In this document: positions 14,980-22,788 of the stretch, in pieces
Layout of the letters: each line of letters starts with the position of its first letter
How positions within the stretch are numbered: the stretch's first letter is position 1
NCBI GenBank assembly: GCA_046049865.1
Contig: JBJOQO010000024.1
Coordinates: 1-36,914, forward strand
Source: JANPCX01 sp046049865
GTDB lineage: Bacteria; Pseudomonadota; Gammaproteobacteria; Burkholderiales; Burkholderiaceae_C
Length of the DNA stretch: 36,914 nucleotides
Reading direction: 5' to 3'
The notes under the pieces: generated by a model
Database searches by the model: none
What the model was told of the DNA's origin: nothing
The model's input: the letters and a program-made list of their open reading frames with translations, nothing else
Program-made: the position numbers and the translations under genes

Positions 14980-15223
14980 TGAGGCCGACTTTGACGACGG
15001 CTTCAGCCGCCCTGCCGTCGAGCGCGATGCCTTGGACAACACACTTGACTTCTCGCGTTTTGGCGTCGCGCTGGCGTTCGATGATTTGGCCCGTGAGGAC
15101 GATGTTTTCGAGGTCGAGGATGTTGAGGTTGTCATCTTCAAGTTCTTCCGCTGCGTGGGTTGAAACAACATAGTTCAGCGTGCGAATGAGGAGCCGCAGT
15201 TGGGTAATCGTAGCTTGGGCCAT
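14942..15223 (-). CDS. DUF4258 protein (probable toxin)
   Basis: A 93-residue protein with the DUF4258 pattern: an N-terminal helix with a conserved His (STHAAEELEDDN), a VLTGQIIE strand-turn, an internal beta hairpin with CVVQGIA, and the closing strand KLVVITVYVC. DUF4258 proteins share the small RelE/MqsR-like fold and are commonly paired with a zinc-finger antitoxin, as here. The expected activity is mRNA cleavage, but this is inference from the fold and the pairing. ATG start; overlaps the following antitoxin gene. Confidence 0.8.
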   Translation of the reverse strand: MAQATITQLRLLIRTLNYVVSTHAAEELEDDNLNILDLENIVLTGQIIERQRDAKTREVKCVVQGIALDGRAAEAVVKVGLSGKLVVITVYVC

Positions 15224-15283
15224 GGTGCCATGTGGTCAGAAGGTTTGCTCAAACCAAGTGTGCGTAGGGGCATTCAAACTACC

Positions 15284-15973
15284 TCACACCCCAATCTCAT
15301 CCAAGTCCCGATAAACATCCCGCATCCACATCTTCACGCGCTGGCGGTCCATCAGGCCCAGGCCTTCGTTGTCGGTGGCGGTTTTGGCTTTCCAGAAGCT
15401 GCTGCTGGCGGCGTCTACTTTTTGGATGACGCTGTCGTGCAGCTTTTTCAGTGACATGACTTTGGCGCCCATCTCGATGGCGCGGGCTTGTTCGCCGGAT
15501 TGCTCGAGCACGCTGAAGTCGTTGCCTCGGATATGGTTGCGCACCAAGGTGTAGTTCAGGCTGGTGTCAAAACGGTCCAAGAGTTTGCGCAGCAAATCGA
15601 CCGAGTCCTTGCCCGAGTCCATCACGTGCCAGTAGTGGATTTTTACGCCCATTTCGTCGGCGAGGTTGAGCACGCCGGAGTCGTCCATCCAGCGCACCAA
15701 GGGGTCGTGGGTTTGCGCGGCGAGGTCCACGAGGATGCGGCGCTGCGGCTTTTCGACGGCAGCTTCCATGATGGCGTCCAGGGCTTCGTAGTGGTCGACC
15801 AGCACGGGTGAGGCATAGCCCGAATAAAAACGCATGAGTGCGCCGTGGGAGCGGTCGGTGTCAAAACCGAGGAAGGGCAGGTCGTGGTCGATGAAGTACT
15901 GCGCCAGCACGCGTGCCACGAGCGATTTGCCCACGCCGCCTTTTTCGCCGCCGATGAAATGGATTTGTGACAT
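15284..15973 (-). CDS. Orphan ParA/MinD-type nucleotide-binding ATPase
   Basis: A 229-residue P-loop protein beginning with the deviant Walker A motif KGGVGKS (11-17), including the signature lysine Lys11, followed by FDTDRSHG (Asp38, Asp40) and RILVDLAAQTHD as the Walker B strand. It therefore belongs to the ParA/MinD/CobQ group that switches between ATP-bound dimer and monomer. No ParB-like partner, centromere-like repeats or replication gene is nearby. Similar stand-alone proteins are sometimes labelled mobilization-associated; I could not verify that. The ATG has an AAGGA about 10 bp upstream. It is 59 bp downstream of the SDR gene on the same strand. Confidence 0.8.
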   Translation of the reverse strand: MSQIHFIGGEKGGVGKSLVARVLAQYFIDHDLPFLGFDTDRSHGALMRFYSGYASPVLVDHYEALDAIMEAAVEKPQRRILVDLAAQTHDPLVRWMDDSGVLNLADEMGVKIHYWHVMDSGKDSVDLLRKLLDRFDTSLNYTLVRNHIRGNDFSVLEQSGEQARAIEMGAKVMSLKKLHDSVIQKVDAASSSFWKAKTATDNEGLGLMDRQRVKMWMRDVYRDLDEIGV

Positions 15974-16032
15974 GGTGATGGGATCCTTGCGGTGTTGCTG
16001 TGGATATGGAATCGAATGGGCCACGCTGATGT

Positions 16033-16788
16033 TCAGCCCCGGCCAATATAGGGCATGTTCGTGGCCATCAAGGTCATGAACTGCACATTGGCCGACAGGG
16101 GCAGGGCGGCCATGTGCAAGACGGCGTCGGCCACGTGGCGCACATCCATGAGGGGTTCGGCCATGGTCTGTCCGTTGGCTTGCAAGATGCCCGCCGCCAT
16201 GGGGCCGGTCATGTCGGTTTGCGCATTGCCGATGTCGATCTGGCCGCAGGCGATGTTGAAGGCCCGCCCATCCAATGAGGTGGCTTTGGTCAGGCCGGTG
16301 ATGGCGTGTTTGGCCGCTGTGTAGGGGGCGCTGTGGGGGCGGGGTGCATGGGCGGCGATGGAGCCGTTGTTGACGATGCGGCCACCTTGCGGTGTTTGTT
16401 TTTTCATCAAACGGACCGCATATTGCGTGCACAAAAATGCGCCGGTGAGGTTGACGTCGAGCACCGCCTTCCACTGAGCAAGGCTCAGCTCTTCCAAGGG
16501 CAAGGATGGGGCGTAAACGCCTGCGTTATTGAACAACACATCGACCCGACCCAAACGCGACTCTACTTGGGCAAACAAGCTGTGAACCGCGTTCTCGTCG
16601 GTGACATCGGTTGCCACCGGCAGTGCCTTGTCCTGGTGGGCTGAAGCAAGTTCTATGGTCTCTTGCAGCGCTTGGATGCGCCGCCCCACCAACACCACTT
16701 TGCAACGGGCCGCCAAAAACGCCAAGGCGCAGGCACGGCCAATGCCGCTGCCCGCGCCGGTGATAAGCACGACTTGGTTTTCAAGCAT
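16033..16788 (-). CDS. SDR-family NAD(P)-dependent oxidoreductase
   Basis: A 251-residue classical short-chain dehydrogenase. The cofactor motif TGAGSGIG is at 10-17, NNAG at 87-90, and the catalytic residues are Ser143, Tyr156 and Lys160 in SAPYTAAK. VGRR after the second strand favours NADP. Substrate unknown; the group includes 3-oxoacyl-ACP reductase-like and sugar or alcohol dehydrogenases. The start codon overlaps the last 8 bases of the upstream membrane-protein gene, indicating translational coupling. Confidence 0.9.
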   Translation of the reverse strand: MLENQVVLITGAGSGIGRACALAFLAARCKVVLVGRRIQALQETIELASAHQDKALPVATDVTDENAVHSLFAQVESRLGRVDVLFNNAGVYAPSLPLEELSLAQWKAVLDVNLTGAFLCTQYAVRLMKKQTPQGGRIVNNGSIAAHAPRPHSAPYTAAKHAITGLTKATSLDGRAFNIACGQIDIGNAQTDMTGPMAAGILQANGQTMAEPLMDVRHVADAVLHMAALPLSANVQFMTLMATNMPYIGRG

Positions 16789-17605
16789 GGGGTGCGGCCA
16801 TATCAGGGGAGGCTGTGGTTGAATCGTCAGAGAAACAATCGACGTAGGTGAAGTAAAGCGATGCGTAAAAAACAGTGGAGAACATGAGCACGGCGGGCAG
16901 AGATATCAACACCACCCAGCGGGGTTGCCCTATTGCCATCAGCACCAAACTGCTCAGCACGGCAAACAGAACGATCACCGCCATCCAAGTCAAACCGTAG
17001 ACCAAGAACGCGCCCTTGTTGCGCCAGCAGGCCATCCAGCTCGAAAACAGCGCTTTACCCCACGACTGCTGGGCCCAGTGCGTGAGTGCGGGCGCATGCC
17101 AAAACGGCACCGACAACAAACCAGCCAGTCCGAATCGAATGGCCATGCCCCAGGTCAATCGCGGGTCATCTAACAAAGCGCGCAGGTCTTCGGGCTTGGC
17201 CTTGTCGTCCACCATCATGGTTTGCAACTTGGCGAATGCACCCCCATCAACCCAAGCGGCCAGCGCCATGACGAGGAGGCTGCACACAGCAAAAATCAAA
17301 CCCAATTGCAGCAAGGCGCGTCGATTTGTTGACGAGGCTTGCAGTGGCTGCACAAACACCATGGGGGTGCTGTTGGTTTGTTTTTTAAGCGCTTCGCGCG
17401 AGGCGATCATGAATCCGATGGTGACCAGGGGCAGGCTGGCCAATGACAGCAGCGGCCCGACCCAGGGCACAGTCGCCAGGAACAGTGCACCGAACAAAAA
17501 CGAGGCCAATAAAGCGGTGAACGCCAGCGGGTGTTTGAAGAAGATCAAAAAACCTTGTCGCACCCAAAGGGCACCTTGCCGGGCGGGAACTTGTTGGAGT
17601 TTCAT
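16781..17605 (-). CDS. BPSS1780-family integral membrane protein
   Basis: A 274-residue inner-membrane protein with about six hydrophobic segments. The N-terminus, MKLQQVPARQGALWVRQGF, is the recognisable opening of the BPSS1780 family, which is frequent in Burkholderiales and has no established function. A basic and polar loop (EALKKQTNSTPMVFVQPL) separates the first pair of helices from the rest. The gene lies 17 bp after thrB on the same strand and overlaps the SDR gene by 8 bp, so the three are probably cotranscribed. Confidence 0.85.
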   Translation of the reverse strand: MKLQQVPARQGALWVRQGFLIFFKHPLAFTALLASFLFGALFLATVPWVGPLLSLASLPLVTIGFMIASREALKKQTNSTPMVFVQPLQASSTNRRALLQLGLIFAVCSLLVMALAAWVDGGAFAKLQTMMVDDKAKPEDLRALLDDPRLTWGMAIRFGLAGLLSVPFWHAPALTHWAQQSWGKALFSSWMACWRNKGAFLVYGLTWMAVIVLFAVLSSLVLMAIGQPRWVVLISLPAVLMFSTVFYASLYFTYVDCFSDDSTTASPDMAAPHA

Positions 17606-17622
17606 GGAATTGGGTGAGGGTC

Positions 17623-18582
17623 TTAAGCCCTGGCGTAGTGCCAGGGATTGTCAATGCGGCAACGCAGAACACGTTCGAAGTGCGTTGGGTCGTGGGGCTT
17701 GAGCACACTGGCCTGGCGCGGCAAGTAAAAGTCCCACAGACGAGAAATCCAAAACCGCAGTGCGCCAGCGCGCATCAACGCGGGCAGCAGGCGGAGTTCA
17801 ACACTGCTCAACGCACGTTCTGCGTCGTAGGCGGCCACAAAGGCGGTGGCGCGGTCTTCCTCCAACTTGCCGGTGTTCAGGTCTATGCACCAGTCATTCA
17901 GGCAAACGGCAATGTCAAAGAGGTCGGTGTCCACACCAGCAAAGTAGAAGTCAAAAAAACCGCTCAAACGGTCACCGTCAAACATCACGTTGTCGCGGAA
18001 GAGGTCGGCGTGGATGGGGCCTGCAGGCAATTCCGCGTAGCTGGCAGATGCGGCAAGTTGCTGTTGGAAGAGCAACTCGTTCTGAATCAGGGCGCTTTGG
18101 TCAGGGGTCAAAAAGGGCAGCACCACGGGGACGGTTTCCGTCCACCAAGCCAGCCCGCGCAGATTGGGTTGGTGGCGAGGGTAGTCGCGTCCCGCCAGGT
18201 GCATGCGGGCCATGGCTGCACCCACTTGGGCACAGTGGTCGGCTGTTGGTGCGAGGTGGTGTCCACCCGGCAAGCGGTTGACCACCGCAGCGGGTTTGCC
18301 GTGCAAGCGATGAAGAATTTCACCGGCGGCATCGGCTTGCGGGTCGGGCACGGCAATGCCTTTGCCCGCCAGGTGTTTCATCAAGTGCAAGTAAAACGGC
18401 AGTTGCTCAAAACTCAGCCGCTCGAACACGGTGAGCACATACCGGCCTTGCGTCGTGTCGGCAAAGTAGTTGGTGTTTTCAATGCCAGCGGGGATGCCTT
18501 TGAAGGCTTGCAGCGACCCTAAATTCAAGCGCGAAAGCAGCTGCGCAGCTTGGTCGAACGACACTTCGGTGAAAACGGCCAT
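17623..18582 (-). CDS. thrB: Homoserine kinase, aminoglycoside-phosphotransferase fold
   Basis: A 319-residue kinase phosphorylating homoserine in threonine synthesis. It is the type related to aminoglycoside and choline kinases rather than the GHMP type. MAVFTEVSFDQAAQLL is the usual N-terminus; the catalytic loop is IHADLFRDNVMF (190-201), with Asp193 and Asn198, followed by the metal-binding Asp211 in FFDFYFAG. In related genomes thrB is near DUF2782 and polA genes. Here a 267-bp palindromic element separates it from the DUF2782 gene, which may alter its transcription. Confidence 0.93.
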   Translation of the reverse strand: MAVFTEVSFDQAAQLLSRLNLGSLQAFKGIPAGIENTNYFADTTQGRYVLTVFERLSFEQLPFYLHLMKHLAGKGIAVPDPQADAAGEILHRLHGKPAAVVNRLPGGHHLAPTADHCAQVGAAMARMHLAGRDYPRHQPNLRGLAWWTETVPVVLPFLTPDQSALIQNELLFQQQLAASASYAELPAGPIHADLFRDNVMFDGDRLSGFFDFYFAGVDTDLFDIAVCLNDWCIDLNTGKLEEDRATAFVAAYDAERALSSVELRLLPALMRAGALRFWISRLWDFYLPRQASVLKPHDPTHFERVLRCRIDNPWHYARA

Positions 18583-18664
18583 GGCAAAAAGAAAAGGGTC
18601 AAGGGGTCAAACGAGGGCCTGTTAACACTAAAGATGCCAGTGCGAACGAGGCCATTGGGGTGCA

Positions 18665-18721
18665 GAGCAAGGCGCACGGCGCTGCCAAGGCTATTCGCCT
18701 TGGCGAGACGTGCAACGCCGC
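18665..18721 (-). repeat. Palindromic module copy A
   Basis: GAGCAAGGCGCA (18665-18676) and TGCAACGCCGC (18711-18721) flank a 34-bp centre containing the hairpin GCCAAGG/CCTTGGC. Read on the minus strand this is the same arm pair as module copy B and the left-edge repeat. Confidence 0.75.
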
Positions 18722-18773
18722 GCTGCGCCCCAATGGCCTCGTTCCCGAAGGGTTGTTCCCCAAAAGGCCTTGC

Positions 18774-18829
18774 GCGGCGTTGCAAAGCCTCGCCGGGGGC
18801 TTGCCCCGGCTTCGTTTTGCGCCTTGCTC
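18774..18829 (+). repeat. Palindromic module copy B
   Basis: GCGGCGTTGCAAA (18774-18786) and TTTGCGCCTTGC (18816-18827) flank a 29-bp centre containing the hairpin GCCGGGG/CCCCGGC. The arms match those at 21-33 and 62-73 (28-bp centre) with one difference in 25 positions. Confidence 0.8.
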
Positions 18830-18900
18830 AAGGCCTTTAGAAGAACAACGCATCTGGTATCTTTAGTGTTAACAGGCCCTAGCGGTCATCGGGTGCACTG

Positions 18901-19218
18901 TCAGAACGACAGCACCTGCCACACACGTTTTCCTGCGCTTCCATTGGCTGCGCCGTGGCTGTCGCTCAAATTTCGGGTGCCATCGCTGGTGATGATTTGA
19001 TAGGCCTTGGTTGTGCCAACTTTGGGTTGCACGGTGATGCGCTGGGTTTGGCCCCGCACCTTGAGCTCATCGATGCGCGAGCCTTCGTCTTCAATCACCG
19101 TGCGCTGTACCGCAGGTTCACCTGCAGGCGCGGCAGCTTGAGTTGGGGTGGACGGGGCAGTTTGGGCCCAGGCGCAGGTACTGGCCCAGCCCAGCATGCA
19201 GGCAAGAAGGATTTTCAT
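18901..19218 (-). CDS. DUF2782-domain exported protein
   Basis: A 105-residue small secreted protein. MKILLACMLGWASTCAWAQ is a Sec signal peptide; an Ala/Pro/Thr-rich linker is followed by the DUF2782 core VRGQTQRITVQPK and AYQIITSDGTRNLSD. Function unknown; in many betaproteobacteria it lies beside polA and thrB. Upstream in-frame ATGs at 19224 and 19227 would add two or three residues and cannot be excluded. It is divergent from polA across about 58 bp that must hold both promoters. Confidence 0.85.
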   Translation of the reverse strand: MKILLACMLGWASTCAWAQTAPSTPTQAAAPAGEPAVQRTVIEDEGSRIDELKVRGQTQRITVQPKVGTTKAYQIITSDGTRNLSDSHGAANGSAGKRVWQVLSF

Positions 19219-19276
19219 GCGCATCATTCTAGGTGCAGGCCCGTTCGGTGAAACCACATCGTCCACAATGTGAACC

Positions 19277-22084
19277 ATGGCAGAACACACCCTCTTGCTG
19301 GTCGACGGTTCCAGCTACCTTTACCGCGCTTTTCATGCTTTGCCCGACCTGCGCGGCCCGGGCCAGTTTCCCACTGGGGCCATCCATGGTTTTGTGGCCA
19401 TGATGCGGCGCATTCGCGAGCAAATTGGCGCAGAACATGCCGCCTGCGTTTTCGATGCCAAAGGCCCCACTTTTCGCGATGGTTGGTACCCGCAATACAA
19501 AGCCCAGCGTGCGCCCATGCCCGAGGACTTGGTGCGGCAAATTGAACCCATCCACGAGGTGGTGAAACTCTTGGGCTGGCCCATCCTGATGGTGCCAGGC
19601 GTTGAGGCAGACGATGTGATCGGAACCTTGGCACGTGTGGGTGCCGAGCAAGGCCACCAGGTGATCATCTCCACGGGCGACAAAGACCTGGCCCAGTTGG
19701 TCAATGCCCAGGTGTCGCTCATCAACACTATGAGCAACGAACGCCTGGATGTAGCCGGTGTGCTGGCTAAATTTGGCGTCGCCCCGAACCGCATCATCGA
19801 CTACCTCACGTTGATGGGTGATGCCGTGGACAACGTGCCGGGGGTTGAAAAAGTGGGCCCCAAAACAGCGGCGAAGTGGATTGCCGAACACGGCTCATTG
19901 CAAGGTGTGATGGACGCGGCCCCCAGCATCAAAGGCGTGGCGGGAGAAAACCTGCGCAAGGCCCTGGACTGGTTGCCGACAGGCCGCAAACTTGTCACGG
20001 TCGTGACCGACTGCGATTTGAACGAGCATGTGTCCGGTTGGCCCGACTTGAACGCGCTGGCTTTGCAGGCCGAAAAACGCGACCAGTTGCTGGGTTTTTA
20101 CGAACGTTTTGGCTTTAAGACTTGGAAGCGGGAACTGGAGACTGCATTGGGTGGCAGCGCCTCGCCCGCAACGTCCGCTAAGCCTGCGCCAAAAGCGTCG
20201 AATGCCACCGGAGATCTGTTTGCTCAGGCCGATGAGCAGCCGCTTGTTGTGCAGCCGGTTGGATTCGACAAACGGTATGAGACCGTTCTCACCCAAGAAG
20301 CGCTGCAACGCTGGGTGGACAGAATCACCCAGGCGTCCCAAGCCGGGCAGGTCACCGCGCTGGACACCGAGACCGACTCGCTCGATGCGATGAAGGCCCA
20401 GCTCGTGGGCATCTCCCTGAGCGTGAAACCCGGTGAAGCCGCCTACATTCCGCTTCGCCACCACTATGCCGGTAGCCCGGAGCAATTGCCTGTGGAGGAG
20501 GTCCTCCGTACCCTGAAGCCCTGGCTCGAAGACGCCAGTGCGCACAAGCTCGGCCAAAACATCAAGTACGACACCCATGTGCTGCAAAACGCGGGCATCA
20601 ACGTGGCGGGTTATGTTCACGACACGCTCTTGGAAAGTTATGTTCTGGAGGCCCACAAGCCGCACAGCTTGGAGAGCCTGGCACTGCGCCACCTGGGCCG
20701 TCAGGGCCTGAGTTACGAAGACCTGTGCGGCAAAGGCGCGCACCAAATTCCGTTTGGTCAGGTGGAAGTGGACAAAGCGGCAGAGTATTCCTGCGAAGAC
20801 AGCGACATGACGCTGCATGTGCACCAAACCCTGTGGCCGCAAATTGAAAACGATGCCGGGCTGAAGTACGTGTACGAACACATTGAGTTGCCCACGGCAA
20901 AAATTTTGCAGCGCATTGAACGCAACGGCGTGCTCATCGACCCTGTTTTGCTGGCGGCTCAAAGCCAACAACTGGGCGAACGGTTGGTGCTGCTGGAGCA
21001 AGAGGCCTATGCGCTGGCGGGCCAGCCGTTCAACATGGGGTCGCCCAAACAAATTGGCGAAATTTTGTTCACCAAGCTGGGCTTGCCTGCGCGGAAAAAA
21101 ACGGCCACCGGCGCGCCGTCCACCGATGAAGAAGTGCTGACGGAGTTGGCGGCTGACTACCCCTTGCCCGCCAAGTTGTTGGAGCACCGCAGCCTGTCCA
21201 AGCTCAAAAGCACTTACACCGACAAGTTGCCTTTGATGATCAACCCGAGCACAGGCCGGGTCCACACCAACTATGCGCAGGCCGTGGCAGTGACGGGCCG
21301 CCTGGCCAGCAACGATCCGAATTTGCAGAACATCCCCATCCGCACCGCAGAAGGACGAAAGGTGCGCGAAGCCTTCATTGCGCCGCCTGGACAGGTGATT
21401 CTGAGCGCTGACTATTCGCAAATTGAACTGCGCATCATGGCCCACATCAGCGGCGATGAAAACCTGCTCAAAGCCTTTGCTGACGGGATGGATGTGCACC
21501 GTGCCACCGCAGGTGAAATTTTTGGTGTCACGCCTGCGGAGGTTTCGAGCGAGCAGCGACGTTATGCCAAGGTGATTAACTTTGGTCTCATTTACGGCAT
21601 GAGCGCGTTTGGATTGGCGGGGAACTTGGGCATCGAGCGCAGCGCCGCCGCTGCCTACATTGACCGCTACTTCACCCGTTACCCCGGTGTCAAACGTTAC
21701 ATGGACGACACCCGGGCCCAAGCCAAAGCCCAGGGTTATGTGGAAACGGTGTTCGGCCGCCGCTTGTGGCTTCCCGAAATCAACAGCCCCAATGGCCCGC
21801 GCCGTGCGGGTGCTGAACGTGCCGCCATCAACGCACCGATGCAGGGCACGGCGGCTGACCTGATCAAACTGGCCATGATTGCGGTGCAATCCATGCTTGA
21901 CCAGGACCCACGCGGCATCCGCATGGTGATGCAAGTGCACGATGAGTTGGTGTTTGAAGTGCCCGAGGCCGAGGTGGCCTGGGCGCGCAGCGAGATACCC
22001 CGCATCATGGCCAGCGTGGCGACGCTGAAAGTACCGTTGCTGGCTGAGGTGGGGGTGGGGGCGAACTGGGATCAAGCGCATTGA
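19277..22084 (+). CDS. polA: DNA polymerase I
   Basis: A 935-residue three-domain polymerase used in Okazaki fragment maturation and excision repair. The N-terminal 5'-3' nuclease includes LLVDGSSYLYRAFHAL, VEADDVIGTLA and GDKDLAQLV. The proofreading domain retains the metal-binding DTETDS near residue 362, so 3'-5' exonuclease activity is likely. The polymerase has motif A ADYSQIELRIMAHIS (about 710), motif B RRYAKVINFGLIYGMSAFG and motif C MQVHDELVFEVP (about 885). Length matches full-size PolA. No obvious terminator follows. Confidence 0.97.
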   Translation: MAEHTLLLVDGSSYLYRAFHALPDLRGPGQFPTGAIHGFVAMMRRIREQIGAEHAACVFDAKGPTFRDGWYPQYKAQRAPMPEDLVRQIEPIHEVVKLLGWPILMVPGVEADDVIGTLARVGAEQGHQVIISTGDKDLAQLVNAQVSLINTMSNERLDVAGVLAKFGVAPNRIIDYLTLMGDAVDNVPGVEKVGPKTAAKWIAEHGSLQGVMDAAPSIKGVAGENLRKALDWLPTGRKLVTVVTDCDLNEHVSGWPDLNALALQAEKRDQLLGFYERFGFKTWKRELETALGGSASPATSAKPAPKASNATGDLFAQADEQPLVVQPVGFDKRYETVLTQEALQRWVDRITQASQAGQVTALDTETDSLDAMKAQLVGISLSVKPGEAAYIPLRHHYAGSPEQLPVEEVLRTLKPWLEDASAHKLGQNIKYDTHVLQNAGINVAGYVHDTLLESYVLEAHKPHSLESLALRHLGRQGLSYEDLCGKGAHQIPFGQVEVDKAAEYSCEDSDMTLHVHQTLWPQIENDAGLKYVYEHIELPTAKILQRIERNGVLIDPVLLAAQSQQLGERLVLLEQEAYALAGQPFNMGSPKQIGEILFTKLGLPARKKTATGAPSTDEEVLTELAADYPLPAKLLEHRSLSKLKSTYTDKLPLMINPSTGRVHTNYAQAVAVTGRLASNDPNLQNIPIRTAEGRKVREAFIAPPGQVILSADYSQIELRIMAHISGDENLLKAFADGMDVHRATAGEIFGVTPAEVSSEQRRYAKVINFGLIYGMSAFGLAGNLGIERSAAAAYIDRYFTRYPGVKRYMDDTRAQAKAQGYVETVFGRRLWLPEINSPNGPRRAGAERAAINAPMQGTAADLIKLAMIAVQSMLDQDPRGIRMVMQVHDELVFEVPEAEVAWARSEIPRIMASVATLKVPLLAEVGVGANWDQAH

Positions 22085-22132
22085 CGTCTTGTTGGTGGTG
22101 CCATTTGGGTTTGTTGTGGTGCTGATTTGGTT

Positions 22133-22150
22133 TTGGCACGCTTACTGCAT
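22133..22150 (+). promoter_or_regulatory. Candidate sigma-54 promoter upstream of tctBA
   Basis: TTGGCACGCTTACTGCAT fits the sigma-54 pattern TTGGCACG-N4-TTGC with a single mismatch, and the invariant GG and GC are 10 bp apart as required. Transcription would start near 22160, leaving an 86-nt leader before tctB. This predicts control by an NtrC-type activator; no clear enhancer site was identified in the remaining intergenic sequence. Confidence 0.65.
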
Positions 22151-22245
22151 GTGAATCGGCGTCAACCCTAGGTGTTATCCACACGGCAGCGCGTAACCTC
22201 GCTGCCTAGAATCCTCGCAACCAAACGTTCTGAGGAAACAACCCC

Positions 22246-22755
22246 GTGAAGTTAAAACGTAAAACCCGTGCTGATGGGAGTCCTGCTTTGAAGATTAAAA
22301 GCGAACGAGATTTTTGGTCTGGCATCTTGTTTTTGGTGGTGGGCATCGCCTTTGCTGTGGGAGCCACCAACTACAGCATGGGCGTGGCCGCACGGCCTGG
22401 TCCGGGCTACTTCCCGTTGATTTTGAGTTGCCTGATGGCCATTTTGGGCGCTGTCGTTTTGTTCAAATCGCTCACGATTGAAACCGAAGACGGCGACAAA
22501 ATTGGTGCCATCGCCTGGCGGCCGCTGATCGTGGTGGTTGCGGCCATCACTGTGTTTGCGTTGGCCTTGCCGCGTTTGGGATTGGCCATCACCGTGCCGA
22601 TTCTCATCATCATTGTGAGCATGGCGGGCAGCGAGTTTCGCTGGAAGGGTGTCTTGCTGAGCTCTGTGGTGCTGACCGTTGGTTCCTGGGCTATCTTCAT
22701 TGCAGGTTTGAATTTGACCATTCCACTGTGGCCCACTTTTTTGGCCGCGCACTGA
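22246..22755 (+). CDS. tctB: Tripartite tricarboxylate transporter, small membrane subunit (TctB family)
   Basis: A 169-residue protein with four hydrophobic segments and the TctB opening ERDFWSGILFLVVGIAFAVGA followed by the glycine-rich AARPGPGYFPLILS. In these secondary transporters TctB is the small subunit that works with the large channel-like TctA and a periplasmic TctC/Bug protein. The start is GTG with GAGGA 9 bp upstream. It is followed by tctA after 33 bp; no binding-protein gene is adjacent. Confidence 0.92.
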   Translation: MKLKRKTRADGSPALKIKSERDFWSGILFLVVGIAFAVGATNYSMGVAARPGPGYFPLILSCLMAILGAVVLFKSLTIETEDGDKIGAIAWRPLIVVVAAITVFALALPRLGLAITVPILIIIVSMAGSEFRWKGVLLSSVVLTVGSWAIFIAGLNLTIPLWPTFLAAH

Positions 22756-22788
22756 GCCGCCAACTGCAGCAAAGAACAAGATCACACC

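Larger units (their letters stand above)
18614..18880. mobile_element. 267-bp MITE-like element with 25-bp terminal inverted repeats
   Basis: Both ends carry the same 25-bp sequence in opposite orientation (18614-18638 and 18856-18880), including GGGCCTGTTAACACTAAAG, with one mismatch. Inside, a perfect 17-bp inverted repeat GAACGAGGCCATTGGGG (18644-18660 and 18728-18744) encloses one hairpin module, and a second, oppositely oriented module follows. The element has no credible gene. I see no clear target-site duplication. It looks like a non-autonomous transposon derivative moved by a transposase elsewhere in the genome, or a large composite extragenic palindrome. It sits between the DUF2782 gene and thrB, where it would be transcribed into a highly folded RNA. 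Confidence 0.85.

Noticed and set aside
14980..15171. Ser/Lys-rich N-terminal extension of the YgiT-type protein
   Set aside because: It is the alternate frame of the DUF4258 gene; homologous zinc-finger antitoxins begin just before the first CxxC.
18525..18866. Several 68-96 codon frames across the MITE-like element
   Set aside because: They exist on both strands because the element is palindromic; none has a ribosome site or family resemblance.
19895..22081. A 728-codon open frame on the - strand opposite polA
   Set aside because: It mirrors polA codon usage and has no recognisable motif; polA on the other strand is complete.
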